From Streptomyces sp. NBC_01296 (GTDB lineage: Bacteria; Actinomycetota; Actinomycetes; Streptomycetales; Streptomycetaceae), in NCBI RefSeq assembly GCF_035984415.1, contig NZ_CP130720.1, positions 558,001 to 622,000 of the forward strand: 64,000 nucleotides of DNA. Direction: 5' to 3'. Positions 17,417 through 26,001 of the stretch are shown here, in pieces; within the stretch, counting starts at the first letter, position 1; the number at the start of each line of letters is the position of its first letter. A model generated the notes under the pieces. It had not been told where the DNA came from. It saw only the letters and a program-made list of their open reading frames with translations, and did no database searches. The translations under genes and the position numbers were made by a program.

Positions 17417-17538
17417 GGTGCATCCCCCGGCTCCGGTCGGCATCCGGCCATCACGCCGAGGCGCAGCTGCACACCGCAGCCAACACCCTGGTACGCCGAC
17501 GGCATCCCGGACGCGCCGGACATCACGGTCACGGTGCT

Positions 17539-17576
17539 CCCCTCGTACGCGCCCGTGCACGGGCGCGTACGAGGGG
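17539..17576. repeat. 38-bp perfect palindrome
   Basis: The 19-base arm CCCCTCGTACGCGCCCGTG is followed directly by its exact reverse complement. It lies in a gap between the decayed minus-strand gene (start 17416) and the plus-strand gene at 17759. It could be a terminator-like hairpin or a protein-binding site; no gene ends here, which argues against a simple terminator. Confidence 0.85.
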
Positions 17577-17758
17577 CTGCGGCCCGGGGCAGGCTCGCCA
17601 TCGGAGCGCCCTGACAGCCGCCGTTCGCCCGCGCAGCCCGACGGGCGCAGGCCTCGGGGGACGCCTACCCTGATACGGCAACCCGCCGGCACGCTCCACA
17701 TCCTGCGGTCAGCGTGCGGCGCGTCCGGCTCAGTTCAGCAGCGAAAGGCGGTTCCGAT

Positions 17759-18112
17759 ATGGCCACCAGGTCTGACGCCCCCGTTCTCGACACGCTCGCC
17801 GCGATGACCGTCGACTCCATGGAGCACTGCAACATGGACGAGAAGACACTCATCACCACCCGCATCGCCGCCCTCGTGGCCATGGACGCACCGGCCATCT
17901 CCTACCTGGCCCACATCAACCCCGCGGTCAAGGCCGACTTCACCGTCGAACAGCTGCAGGACGTACTCGTCGCGATCGCCCCCGTCGTGGGCACCGCACG
18001 CGTCATGTCGGCCGCGAGCCACATCGCTCAGGCATTCGGCGTCGCCATTGCACTGGCCGAAACCGAAGCGGAAGCCATAGCCAACGCCGAGGCCGAGAGT
18101 CGCAGCAAGTAG
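17759..18112 (+). CDS. Carboxymuconolactone decarboxylase-like small protein
   Basis: A 117-residue all-helical protein. The block TRIAALVAMDAPAISYLAHINPA...LTVEQLQDVLVAIAPVVGTARVMSAASHIAQAFG follows the AhpD/CMD helical pattern seen in Streptomyces homologues annotated as carboxymuconolactone decarboxylase family. The CxxC redox pair of true AhpD is absent; only one cysteine (EHCNMDE) is near the N-terminus. So an enzymatic role is uncertain. ATG 17759 follows AAAGGCGG. Confidence 0.7.
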   Translation: MATRSDAPVLDTLAAMTVDSMEHCNMDEKTLITTRIAALVAMDAPAISYLAHINPAVKADFTVEQLQDVLVAIAPVVGTARVMSAASHIAQAFGVAIALAETEAEAIANAEAESRSK

Positions 18113-18163
18113 TTCCGGTCCACCGGAGGGCACACCGGGCGGCAGGCAGGGCACGGCAAGGCA

Positions 18164-18199
18164 GGAGCGCAGTGACGCACCGGTGCGTCACTGCGCTCC
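18164..18199. terminator. Terminator, 36-bp perfect palindrome
   Basis: GGAGCGCAGTGACGCACC is followed directly by its exact reverse complement, 51 bp after the stop of the CMD-like gene. There is no T-run. Position and strength fit a Streptomyces transcription terminator. Confidence 0.75.
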
Positions 18200-18299
18200 G
18201 TCGTGTTCCCCCGGATGGCCGTACCCGGGTCGCCCGCTACGGGAGCACGGACGAGTCTGGGGGATCGGCCCTGTCGACCCGGACGCCCACTTGAGCGCC

Positions 18300-18566
18300 A
18301 TGGATGTTCCCGTTCCGGACGATCTCCCGCAGGGCCAGGCGGCGAAGGCCACGGCGACCAAAACCGGCAGCCCCACGCTCACGTGGGTGACCCTCCCGAT
18401 GATGACGACGGCCTCCGTCGCCAGCCTGCGCTCGGCGCCGACCATGGCGGTGTACGGCCTGGCCTGCGTGTTCCTGTACCTCGTACCCGCGGGCGTCGAT
18501 CCGAGCGAGATCCGCACCATGGCCCTCGTCGAGGCACTCTTCCTCGGTTACGCCTCGGCGCGATGA
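18300..18566 (+). pseudogene. Remnant of an amino acid permease (APC family), N-terminal part only
   Basis: The segment LTWVTLPMMTTASVASLRSAP followed by TMAVYGLACVFLYLVPA is the first membrane-helix pair of a Streptomyces APC-superfamily amino acid permease. After this the frame continues as unrelated sequence and stops at 18566, where the 3-prime end overlaps the aquaporin gene on the other strand. All remaining helices are missing, so the gene is a 5-prime stub. Confidence 0.6.
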
Positions 18567-19348
18567 CGTGCACCGCCCCGCAGGATCAGGTGGTGGGCGG
18601 CAGCGCCCAGGGCGGCGCCGAGGGCGGGTGCCACGACGTAGATCCACAGGCCGGCGGTGGTTCCTGACATCAGCGCGGGTCCGAACTGGCGGGCCGGGTT
18701 GGCGGCGCCGCCGCTGAGGGGGCCCAGAACGGCAATGATCGCGCAGATGAGAACCGCCAGGGCCCAGGGGAACCATCGTGCGTGGGCCGGGTGCACGAGG
18801 AAGAAGCCGATCATCAGGGTGACGACGACCAGGCAGCCGCCCTCGGCCGCGAAGACGGCCCAGCCGTTCCACGACGGCGCCGCGGCCGCCGCACCGTAGC
18901 CGACCCGCCCGACCGCCGGCCCCCAGGCCAGGCGGGCCAGGGCCGTCCCGGCCACCGACCCGCACAGCTGCGCGACGACGTACGCTGCCACGCCCCGGCC
19001 GGGGAAGGCCCTCAGCAGCCACAGCGCGAGCGTGATCGCGGGATTCATGTGCGCACCCGAACGCCGCCCCCACGGGGAGCGGAACAGCCCGAAGACGAGC
19101 GCCCCGGCCAGCGCACCCACCAGGAGGAGGGCCAGGTGGACGTTCGCAAGGGCGAGTGGGGAGGCCGGATCGAGAACCCAGCGGATGACCGTGACCACGG
19201 CGAACATCAGCATCGCGGTCAGGGCGAACTCGTACAGGGGGTGACCGCGGCGTTCAGGCTCGGATTGCACGGGCGCCCGGCCGAAACCCGTCTGTGTTCC
19301 GGGTGAAGCGGCCTGGGGACCGGACCTGGACATCTCGCCTCCGCTCAT
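18548..19348 (-). CDS. Aquaporin / MIP-family channel
   Basis: A 266-residue channel with six membrane helices. The two NPA boxes are HMNPAITLAL near residue 104 and AANPARQFGP near residue 216. The first half begins LYEFALTAMLMFAVV and carries GAHMNPA; the second carries PLSGGAANPARQFGPAL and a charged C-terminus. It should pass water or small neutral solutes. GGAGG precedes ATG 19348. The long cytoplasmic N-terminus (~35 residues) is unremarkable. Its 3-prime end overlaps the permease remnant. Confidence 0.92.
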   Translation of the reverse strand: MSGGEMSRSGPQAASPGTQTGFGRAPVQSEPERRGHPLYEFALTAMLMFAVVTVIRWVLDPASPLALANVHLALLLVGALAGALVFGLFRSPWGRRSGAHMNPAITLALWLLRAFPGRGVAAYVVAQLCGSVAGTALARLAWGPAVGRVGYGAAAAAPSWNGWAVFAAEGGCLVVVTLMIGFFLVHPAHARWFPWALAVLICAIIAVLGPLSGGAANPARQFGPALMSGTTAGLWIYVVAPALGAALGAAAHHLILRGGARHRAEA

Positions 19349-19556
19349 GGGTCCTCCGTAAGTTGTCAGGCGGCTTCGGCGCTCGGTTGCGCGTGCAGGA
19401 AGCGTGCGGCACTCCAGGGCCGCACGGTGCCAGTACACGCCGACGTGCAGGGCCGGGGCGCGGACGAATCCAGCGGTATGGATGACGCCGGCCGACGAGC
19501 GTTGACCGCGGCGGCCCCGGCACCGTGACCGGTGGCGCCCGCCCTTCGGCGCCCGC

Positions 19557-20504
19557 CTACCGCGCGCCGACCGATTCCCTGGCCGGGGAGGGGGACGCGG
19601 TCGTGACGGGCGCCGATCCGCCCGAGGGGTCGAGCCGGGCCTCCATGTCGTCGAGGGCGCTGCGGACCGCCGCGATCCGCAGCAGCAGTTCGTCCGCGCC
19701 CTCCGGGACCTCAGGCCCCGCGTGCCCCGCGGACTGCCATGCCGGCACCTGCTCGGCCCGGTTCGCCGCCTCTTCCATCTCGCGCGCCTCTTCCAGGGCG
19801 TTGAGGACGACACCGATCAGCACGTTGACCAGGACGAAGGAGGCGAGGAGCACGTACGAGGCGTAGTAGAGGATGCTGAACGGGGAGACCGCCAGCCCGG
19901 CATGAACGGCGTCGCCCAGGCCTTCCAGCGTCATCAGCAGGAACAGCGTCAGCCCGGCCCGGCCGAGGGAACCGTAGTGCTGCGGGTCATGTCCGGCGAA
20001 GCAGATCCAGCCGATCATCGCGTAGACGTAGAGGATCAGGGCGCCCACGAACAGGAAGCTGACCGTTCCGGGCAGGCTACGGCCGACGGCGACGAGCAGG
20101 ACCCGCAGCTGCGGCATGAACTGCGCGGTACGCAGCACTCGCGCCAGACGCAAGAGGCGCAACAGGGTGGTGTTCTCCCGCAGGAACGGGACGAAGGCCG
20201 AAGAGACCACCAACAGGTCGAACACGTTCCACGGGTCACGGAAGAAAGCTTTCGGCCTGTCGATGTGCGCGCCCAGGCGGATCAGCATCTCGAGGCTGAA
20301 CGCCGCGACGCAGAACCGTTCGGCCGAATGGAGAGCGACCCCGTACTCGACGGACAGTCCGCTGTACGTCTCGACGCCCAGCAGCACGGCGTTGAGGAGG
20401 ATCACCGAGATGACGCCGAGCGAGAACGCGGGCTTCTCGCATACGCGACGGCAGCCCGCGGCAAGCCTTCGGCGACCGCCGTACGCCTCGATGAGGTCTC
20501 GCAT
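19557..20504 (-). CDS. NaChBac-type single-domain voltage-gated cation channel
   Basis: A 315-residue protein of one six-helix channel domain. S1-S3 are FSLGVISVILLNAVLLGVET, VAAFSLEMLIRLGAH and NVFDLLVVSSAFVPFL. S4 carries arginines at three-residue spacing (LLRLLRLARVLR). The pore loop reads TLEGLGD near residues 190-197, where NaChBac has TLESWAS. S6 is LLASFVLVNVLIGVVLNALEEA, followed by a coiled-coil-like C-terminus. Four subunits should form a pore. Gly at the Ser position and a terminal Asp suggest altered selectivity. GGGAG precedes ATG. Confidence 0.9.
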   Translation of the reverse strand: MRDLIEAYGGRRRLAAGCRRVCEKPAFSLGVISVILLNAVLLGVETYSGLSVEYGVALHSAERFCVAAFSLEMLIRLGAHIDRPKAFFRDPWNVFDLLVVSSAFVPFLRENTTLLRLLRLARVLRTAQFMPQLRVLLVAVGRSLPGTVSFLFVGALILYVYAMIGWICFAGHDPQHYGSLGRAGLTLFLLMTLEGLGDAVHAGLAVSPFSILYYASYVLLASFVLVNVLIGVVLNALEEAREMEEAANRAEQVPAWQSAGHAGPEVPEGADELLLRIAAVRSALDDMEARLDPSGGSAPVTTASPSPARESVGAR

Positions 20505-20669
20505 CTTGCTCCCTTGCCGGCCGCCGGCGCCCCGGCCGCACGTCGTATCGCTGCCCGCCCCGGCGGACGCCGAGACTTTGATCAAGCTCCGCGTCGTGTA
20601 ACGCCGTACGGCCGGATTCGAGACGCCCCGGCCCGACACATCGCCCGATCGGGGAGCCGGAGCAACCGG

Positions 20670-21233
20670 TCAGGCGGCGAGGGCTTCGATGACGTCAGCG
20701 CCCGGGAGTTCAGCGAACAGCTTCCCGGGAACGATCAGCTTGCCGCGGCGGCGGCCGCTGCCGACCAGTACGTACGGCAGCCCCACCAAGGCGGAGTCCA
20801 CCAGCAACGGCCAGTCCGACGGCAGGCCGATGGGGGTGATGCCGCCGTACTCCATGCCGCTGAGCTGCACCGCGGTGTCCATCGAAGCGAAGGACACCTT
20901 GCGGGCGCAGAGGCGACGGCGCACCACGCCGTTGACGTCGGCACGGGCTCCGGAGGGGACCAGACACGCGGCCAGCGTGGACTCGCCACCGCGCTTGGCG
21001 GAGACGATCACGCAGTTCGCCGACTGCGCGAGGAGTTCCTGCCCGTAGTGCTCGACGAAGGCGGCGGTGTCCGCGATGGCCGGGTCGGTGTCGACGTACA
21101 CGATGTCCTCGGCCGGGACGGTGCCGTGCCAGGCGCGGACCGCCTCGGCCACCGGTCCGGTGAGTTCGGCCAGGCAGTCCGCCGCCGGGCGGGCGTTGTC
21201 GAAGGATCCGATGGGTGCGCGCATGCGTGTCAT
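20670..21233 (-). CDS. YbaK/EbsC-family aminoacyl-tRNA deacylase-like protein
   Basis: A 187-residue soluble protein. The family blocks are CVIVSAKRGGE, LAACLVPSGARADVNGVVRRRL, RKVSFASMDTAVQLSGMEYGGITPIGLP and LPYVLVGSGRRRGKLIVPG. YbaK/ProX relatives hydrolyse mischarged aminoacyl-tRNA. The exact tRNA is not predictable. ATG 21233 (or ATG 21224) lacks a strong ribosome binding site. It is divergent from the thiopeptide operon. Confidence 0.88.
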   Translation of the reverse strand: MTRMRAPIGSFDNARPAADCLAELTGPVAEAVRAWHGTVPAEDIVYVDTDPAIADTAAFVEHYGQELLAQSANCVIVSAKRGGESTLAACLVPSGARADVNGVVRRRLCARKVSFASMDTAVQLSGMEYGGITPIGLPSDWPLLVDSALVGLPYVLVGSGRRRGKLIVPGKLFAELPGADVIEALAA

Positions 21234-21300
21234 TGTGCGCCCGGCCGACCGCCGGGTCGGCCGTGACGGGCCGGAGCGGCCGGGCGGGCACCGTCGGCTC

Positions 21301-21325
21301 GGCCACCGGCTGGAGGCCGGTGGCC
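21301..21325. promoter_or_regulatory. Hairpin upstream of lazA
   Basis: GGCCACCGGC and GCCGGTGGCC pair perfectly over 10 bp around TGGAG. It lies 68-92 bp beyond the divergent YbaK-like start and 228 bp before lazA. It could be a binding site or part of a leader transcript. Confidence 0.4.
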
Positions 21326-21334
21326 TGCAGTGAC

Positions 21335-21396
21335 GTCACGGACCAGGACGGGGCAACAGGCCGACATGACACGTGCAGTTGCCGTCGGTCCGTGAC
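21335..21396. promoter_or_regulatory. Separated inverted repeat in the laz promoter region
   Basis: GTCACGGACC (21335-21344) and GGTCCGTGAC (21387-21396) are exact reverse complements separated by 42 bases. The left arm overlaps the small palindrome GTGACGTCAC at 21330-21339. This is a candidate looping or regulator site, since the cluster has no regulator of its own. The rest of the 319-bp region 21234-21552 shows no gene. Confidence 0.4.
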
Positions 21397-21552
21397 GCGC
21401 ACAGACTCGTGCTGCACCACGACGCTCATACGGATGCTCCCGACCACGAACCGTCTGTTCCCCCGGGGCACTCCGCCCGTCGGCCGCGGGCGCCGGCCAG
21501 CCGACGCCGTCTTCGCGGTTCCGCAACCCCTCACCAACGAGAGGAAATCCGC

Positions 21553-21744
21553 ATGTCCGAAACCTCTGCCACCACCGGGTACGACCACCTCGATCTGGAC
21601 CTCGACCTCGACCTCAGCGAACTGACCGTCACCGCGCTGAGCGACACCGCCGCACTGCCCGAGAACGGCGCCTCATGGGGCTCGTGCTCCTGCCAGGGCT
21701 CGTCCTCCTGCGCCCAGCCGCAGGTGGAGACGCCCGTCGTCTGA
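21553..21744 (+). CDS. lazA: Lactazole-type thiopeptide precursor peptide
   Basis: A 63-residue precursor: a 40-residue leader ending LPENGA and a 23-residue core SWGSCSCQGSSSCAQPQ followed by VETPVV. The leader block LSELTV and ALPENGA and the core match the lactazole precursor as I know it (core SWGSCSCQASSSCAQPQDM), except Gly for Ala at core position 9 and a longer C-terminal tail. The leader carries LDLDLDLDL, a short repeat. By analogy, Ser1 and Ser12 become the pyridine, Cys5, Cys7 and Cys13 become thiazoles, and other Ser become oxazole or Dha. AGAGG precedes ATG. Confidence 0.95.
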   Translation: MSETSATTGYDHLDLDLDLDLSELTVTALSDTAALPENGASWGSCSCQGSSSCAQPQVETPVV

Positions 21745-21856
21745 CGGCTGTGAACCGGCCGCTCCCGTGCGGCCGGCCCACCCGGGCCGGCCGCACGGGC
21801 TGCGGCTCGAGCCGGAGGACAGCTCACAGGCCCAGACCGCACCACGGGAGCCCGCC

Positions 21857-24697
21857 TTGCCGCACCCCGCCCAGCCCGTCGCACCGCAACACGTCGCGCC
21901 CGTGTCGGGGACCGCTCGCCCTCCCGCGGAGCCGCCCGCCGGGACCGCGCCGTACGCGCTGGTCCGCACCACGGTGACGGCGCACCCTGCACAGCCGGAG
22001 GAAGCCGCCCGGGTACGGACCCTGCTCGACCGGCTCTCCGCCCTCGCGGCGCAGGAGGACGCCCTGCGTCCGGCCCTGTGCGACGACCTCTTCGCCTCCC
22101 GGCCAGGGCACGACGAGGAGTTCCACCGCCACGTGGTGCTCCCGCTGCGCCGGGCGCTGCACAACGGCCGCACCCCCCGCCCCGCCGTGCTGGCCCGCCT
22201 CGACGAGCTGCCGGCGCGGGTGCCCCGGCTCGGCACCTGGCTGGACCTGCGCGAGCTCCGCGACACACTCCTGACGGATCTGGCCGCGGCCGTCCCCGAC
22301 GCCCTGACCGCAGAGCGCTCCGCCCTCGCGGAACTGTGCCGCTCCCCCGGCTTCACCCGGGCCGTTGCGCTCACCAGCGCCGACCTGCTGCGCGCGGTGT
22401 CCCGGGCCGCCCGGGACGAAGGCGGGCGCAGGGCCCGCAAGGAGGAGCCCTCGGTGCTGCGGCATGCCCTGCGTGCCAGTACGAAGACCAGTCCGCTGTC
22501 CTGGTTCACCGCCGTGGGGTGGTCCGGCGGTGAACCGGGCGGCCCGGAGCCGCTGCCGCCGCTGCGGTCCGTGGTGCGGGAGCACCGGACCCTCGTCGAG
22601 GCGCTCGTCGCCGCGCTGTTGGACGAACCGCGCCGCCGGCGCGTGCTCGCCCATCGCATGACCAGCAGTGCGCGACCCACCATCGACGGCCGGGCCCTGT
22701 ACACCCGGGCGCGCACGCTGTTCGCGGGCGGCCGTTACCTCATCACCCACGAAGAGACGATCGAGCTCGCAGCCCGCCCGGCCCTGACCGCGCTCGACGC
22801 ACTCGCGGCCGCGCCGGCGACCCTCGACGAGCTGGCGGCCCGACTCACTCCGGCCCTCGGGCGCCCCCGTACGGACCCCGCCGTCCGGCGCTTCCTCGGC
22901 CAACTCACCGACGGCGGGCTGCTGGTGCCGGTGGAGCCCGTCGACCCCCAGCACCCGCACCCGTTGCGTGCGCTGGCCGACTGGTTGCGCCAGTGGCCCG
23001 AGGACGCGGCCCTGACCGACCGGATCGACCGGATCGCCGCCGACACCGCCGGGTTCGCGAACGCCCGGGCCGAGGGGCGGCCCGCCCTGCTCGCCGATCT
23101 GGCGGACCGCTGGCGCCGCCTTCTGGCCGACGCCGGCCGGCCCGTGCCGGCCGATGCCGCCCCGCTGAACGTGCTCTCCGAGGACGTGATCGCCAACGGC
23201 GCAGTCGCCGCCGGACACCCGACGGCGCAATCCGCATCCGGCCCTGCGGCTTCGGGCATCCGTACCGCCACCGCGGGGTCCGGCCGGGCCGGGGCGCGGA
23301 CCGGCGACCTGGCCCCCGTCGGCCGGCTGACCGGTCCCGACCGGGCTGCGCTCGGCGAACTGACGGCCCTGGCCGAACTGTTCGACCTCGGGCACCTGAT
23401 GCGGCGGGCCGCACTGGAGCGCTTCGTCTCCCGCTACGGGCGCGGTGGAACCTGCCCGGCCCCCTGGGAGTTCGGCGCCGACACCGCCGCCGCATGGGAG
23501 GAGGCCGCACGCCTCGCCGTCCGGCCGTCCGGCGATCCGGGCCTTTCCGGCGAGCTGGCCGAACTGGCCGGCCTGCGCGAGGAGTTCGTCCGGCGGACAC
23601 GGGCCGCCGCGGCGTCCGCGCCCGGCGGCTGGGCCGAGGAGGTCGTCCTGCCCTCCGAGCAGGTCCGCGGGCTCGCCGCCCGGCTGCCCGGCTGGACCGC
23701 CGCCCGTCCGCTCAGTTACTCCTGGTTCGTCCAAGCCGCGGTCCCGGCCGCCGTCAGGCGGCAGGCGGAACCCGCTCCGTCACCGGCCGACCGCCAGGAG
23801 GGCACCGAGCCCGGCGGCCTGCTCTGCGTCAACCACGTCTACGGCGGCTGGGGCCGTTTCACCAGCCGCTTCCTGGACGACCTGCCCCACGGCGCCGCCG
23901 CCGAGGTGGCCCGCGAGATCCGCCGCGGTCTCGGCGACGGCGCCCGGGCCGCCCAGATCCGGCCGGTGGGCGGCTTCAACGCCAATCTCCATCCGCTGCT
24001 GGTCGGCGAGGAGATCGGCCCCGACCGGTACCGGAGCGCGCTCGCCGAGGCCGATGTGGAGTTGGTCCACGACCGGGCCTGCGACCAGCTCCGGCTTCGG
24101 CTACGGGCCACCGGCGAACCCCTCGACGTCCTCTACCTCGGCTTCCTGGCCCCGGTCATGCTGCCGCAGCGCCTCGCGCCGTTCCTCTGCGACCATCCGG
24201 CCGGCGTCGTGGACTTCCGGCGGCTCCTCCCCCGCCACACCCTGGCCGTGCCCGGCGGGGAGGTGCAGCGAACCCCCCGGCTGCGCCACGCCCATGTGGT
24301 GCTCGCCCGGCGGCGCTGGCACCTGCCCGAAGGGGTACTGGCCGCGCTCCGCGCCGAGCTCGCGGCCGACCCCGGCGAGATCCCGGCCGCGGCGGCGGCC
24401 CGTTGGCGGGCCCTGCTGGGGCTGCCCGAGCAGGTGTTCCTGCACCCGGTGCCGGAGCCGCCTGCCGGGCGGCCCGCCGAGGACTTCGTACGGAGTCTGC
24501 GCGCGCCGAAGCCGCAGGCCCTCGACCTGGGCAGCGCCCTGCACCTGCGCTGCCTGTCCGGCTGGCTGGCCCGCCATCCGCGCGGCGTGGTGCTGGAGGA
24601 GGCGCTGCCCGTCTTCGGCGGCCGCAGCCGCCCTGCGCGTGCCGTGGAGCTCATCGCCGAGACCTACCGGCCTGCACGCACCGCCCGGTCGGGCTGA
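21857..24697 (+). CDS. lazB: Thiopeptide dehydratase, tRNA-Glu-dependent glutamylation subunit
   Basis: A ~946-residue protein homologous to the N-terminal domain of LanB dehydratases. It should transfer glutamate from Glu-tRNA to Ser side chains of the precursor. Landmarks are ALVRTTV near the N-terminus, KTSPLSWFTAVGWS, ERFVSRYG, NHVYGGWGRFTSRFLDD and FNANLHPLLVGEEI. The elimination half is not here but in LazF, the split arrangement of the lactazole system. The start is uncertain: TTG 21857 has GGAG six bases upstream, GTG 21902 is an alternative. It lies 112 bp after lazA. Confidence 0.88.
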   Translation: MPHPAQPVAPQHVAPVSGTARPPAEPPAGTAPYALVRTTVTAHPAQPEEAARVRTLLDRLSALAAQEDALRPALCDDLFASRPGHDEEFHRHVVLPLRRALHNGRTPRPAVLARLDELPARVPRLGTWLDLRELRDTLLTDLAAAVPDALTAERSALAELCRSPGFTRAVALTSADLLRAVSRAARDEGGRRARKEEPSVLRHALRASTKTSPLSWFTAVGWSGGEPGGPEPLPPLRSVVREHRTLVEALVAALLDEPRRRRVLAHRMTSSARPTIDGRALYTRARTLFAGGRYLITHEETIELAARPALTALDALAAAPATLDELAARLTPALGRPRTDPAVRRFLGQLTDGGLLVPVEPVDPQHPHPLRALADWLRQWPEDAALTDRIDRIAADTAGFANARAEGRPALLADLADRWRRLLADAGRPVPADAAPLNVLSEDVIANGAVAAGHPTAQSASGPAASGIRTATAGSGRAGARTGDLAPVGRLTGPDRAALGELTALAELFDLGHLMRRAALERFVSRYGRGGTCPAPWEFGADTAAAWEEAARLAVRPSGDPGLSGELAELAGLREEFVRRTRAAAASAPGGWAEEVVLPSEQVRGLAARLPGWTAARPLSYSWFVQAAVPAAVRRQAEPAPSPADRQEGTEPGGLLCVNHVYGGWGRFTSRFLDDLPHGAAAEVAREIRRGLGDGARAAQIRPVGGFNANLHPLLVGEEIGPDRYRSALAEADVELVHDRACDQLRLRLRATGEPLDVLYLGFLAPVMLPQRLAPFLCDHPAGVVDFRRLLPRHTLAVPGGEVQRTPRLRHAHVVLARRRWHLPEGVLAALRAELAADPGEIPAAAAARWRALLGLPEQVFLHPVPEPPAGRPAEDFVRSLRAPKPQALDLGSALHLRCLSGWLARHPRGVVLEEALPVFGGRSRPARAVELIAETYRPARTARSG

Positions 24698-24702
24698 ACC
24701 CG

Positions 24703-24762
24703 GTGCCGCCCGTGCCGCCCATACCGCCCGTGTCCCCCGTACCGCCCGTGTCCCCCGCGCCG
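24703..24762. repeat. Proline-rich 9-bp tandem repeat between lazB and lazC
   Basis: Repeats of the type GTGCCGCCC / GTACCGCCC / GTGTCCCCC encode VPP/VSP/IPP in the lazC frame. From GTG 24703 this frame is open to lazC, so LazC could carry a 41-residue proline-rich extension. The strong GAGGAGG site before ATG 24826 argues that it is not normally translated. Confidence 0.6.
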
Positions 24763-24825
24763 TTCCGGCCGCCTGTCCCGGCGGCCCCACCGCCGCCCCG
24801 CCCGTCATCCGCCGAGGAGGCACCC

Positions 24826-26001
24826 ATGAACGCCCCGGCCACCGGCCCGGACACCGCCCGGCCCGCCTCGAGTGCCGCCACGGCCCTTGACGTGGTCGTC
24901 CGCCACTACGAGCCGGTCAAGGCACCGCTCTTGCGCGAAGCCGTACTGCCCCTCGCCCGCCGGGCCGCCGCGGACGGGCTGACCGCTCACGTCGAACGCC
25001 ACTGGCTGCACGGCCCGCACCTGCTGCTGCGCCTGCGCGGCCTCCCCGATGCGGTGGCCGCCACGGCCGAGCGCACCGCCGCCGGGCTGCGCGCCCACGT
25101 GGCCACGCACCCGTCACGGGCCGCCGCCGACGGGGAGCGCCTGCTGGCGCAGGCCGCGGCGGCGGGGCGGGCGGAGCTGGTCCCGCCCCCGTACGGTCCG
25201 CTCGTGCCCGACAACACCGTACGGGTGGAGCCGGTGGACCTGTCCCCCCTGGAGGCGCTGATCGGCCCGGACGGGGTGCGGCTGCGCGAGGACCTGCTGG
25301 CGCTGGGCCTGCCCGCCCTCGAGGCGGGCACCGCGTTCCTCGGCGAGCGCGCGGACACGTCCGCCGCCCGGGTCGAGCTCGTCGTGGCGGCCCTCGCGGC
25401 CCATGCGGCCGCGCACCCCGAAGGACTGGTCGGCGGCCACTACTCGTACGTCTCCCACCTGGAGGACTTCCTCGTCCAAGAGGACCGCGACGGGCGGCTG
25501 CGGGCGGCCTTCGACCGCCGCTGGGACGCCGCGGGCGGGCGGATCTCCGCGCTGGTCGGCCGGATCGCGGGCGGCGGTGCGGCCGGCCGGGAGCGGGCCT
25601 GGGCGGACTGGTCCGCCCAGGCCTGGCGGATCGCGGAGCAGCGGTTCAAGGCGGGCGCGGACCTCACCGGGGTGCGTACGGAGTACCAGGACCGGGCCGC
25701 GGCGCTGGGCGACCCGGCCACCGTCGAGCGCTGGGACCGGGAGGCGCGCACCCGGTACAGCGAGTTCCACCGGCAGCTGCACCGCTCGGACCCGCAGGGC
25801 ACGATGTGGAGCCGCCCCGACTACCTGGTCCACCGGGCCTGTACGAACGGGCTGTACCGGCTCCTCACCATCTGCGATGTCCGGCCCGTGGAGCGCTACC
25901 TCGCCGCCCACCTCGTCGTACGGAGCGTGCCGGAACTCACCGGGCATCGGTGGCAGACGCGCCTCGACGAGGTCATCGCCGCCGTGGAGGGGACGCCGTG
26001 A
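24826..26001 (+). CDS. lazC: Thiopeptide pyridine synthase ([4+2] macrocyclase)
   Basis: A 391-residue protein of the thiopeptide-type bacteriocin biosynthesis family, related to the LanB elimination domain. It should join two dehydroalanines of the matured precursor into the six-membered nitrogen ring, closing the macrocycle and releasing the leader. Landmarks are WLHGPHLLLRLRG, GGHYSYVSHLEDF and YLVHRACTNGLYRLL. GAGGAGG precedes ATG 24826. Its stop overlaps the lazD start by four bases (GTGA), implying coupled translation. Confidence 0.88.
   Translation: MNAPATGPDTARPASSAATALDVVVRHYEPVKAPLLREAVLPLARRAAADGLTAHVERHWLHGPHLLLRLRGLPDAVAATAERTAAGLRAHVATHPSRAAADGERLLAQAAAAGRAELVPPPYGPLVPDNTVRVEPVDLSPLEALIGPDGVRLREDLLALGLPALEAGTAFLGERADTSAARVELVVAALAAHAAAHPEGLVGGHYSYVSHLEDFLVQEDRDGRLRAAFDRRWDAAGGRISALVGRIAGGGAAGRERAWADWSAQAWRIAEQRFKAGADLTGVRTEYQDRAAALGDPATVERWDREARTRYSEFHRQLHRSDPQGTMWSRPDYLVHRACTNGLYRLLTICDVRPVERYLAAHLVVRSVPELTGHRWQTRLDEVIAAVEGTP

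Noticed and set aside
21824..23734. 636-residue minus-strand open frame opposite lazB
   Set aside because: Shadow of lazB; G/R/A-rich with no motif, while the plus strand carries clear dehydratase blocks.
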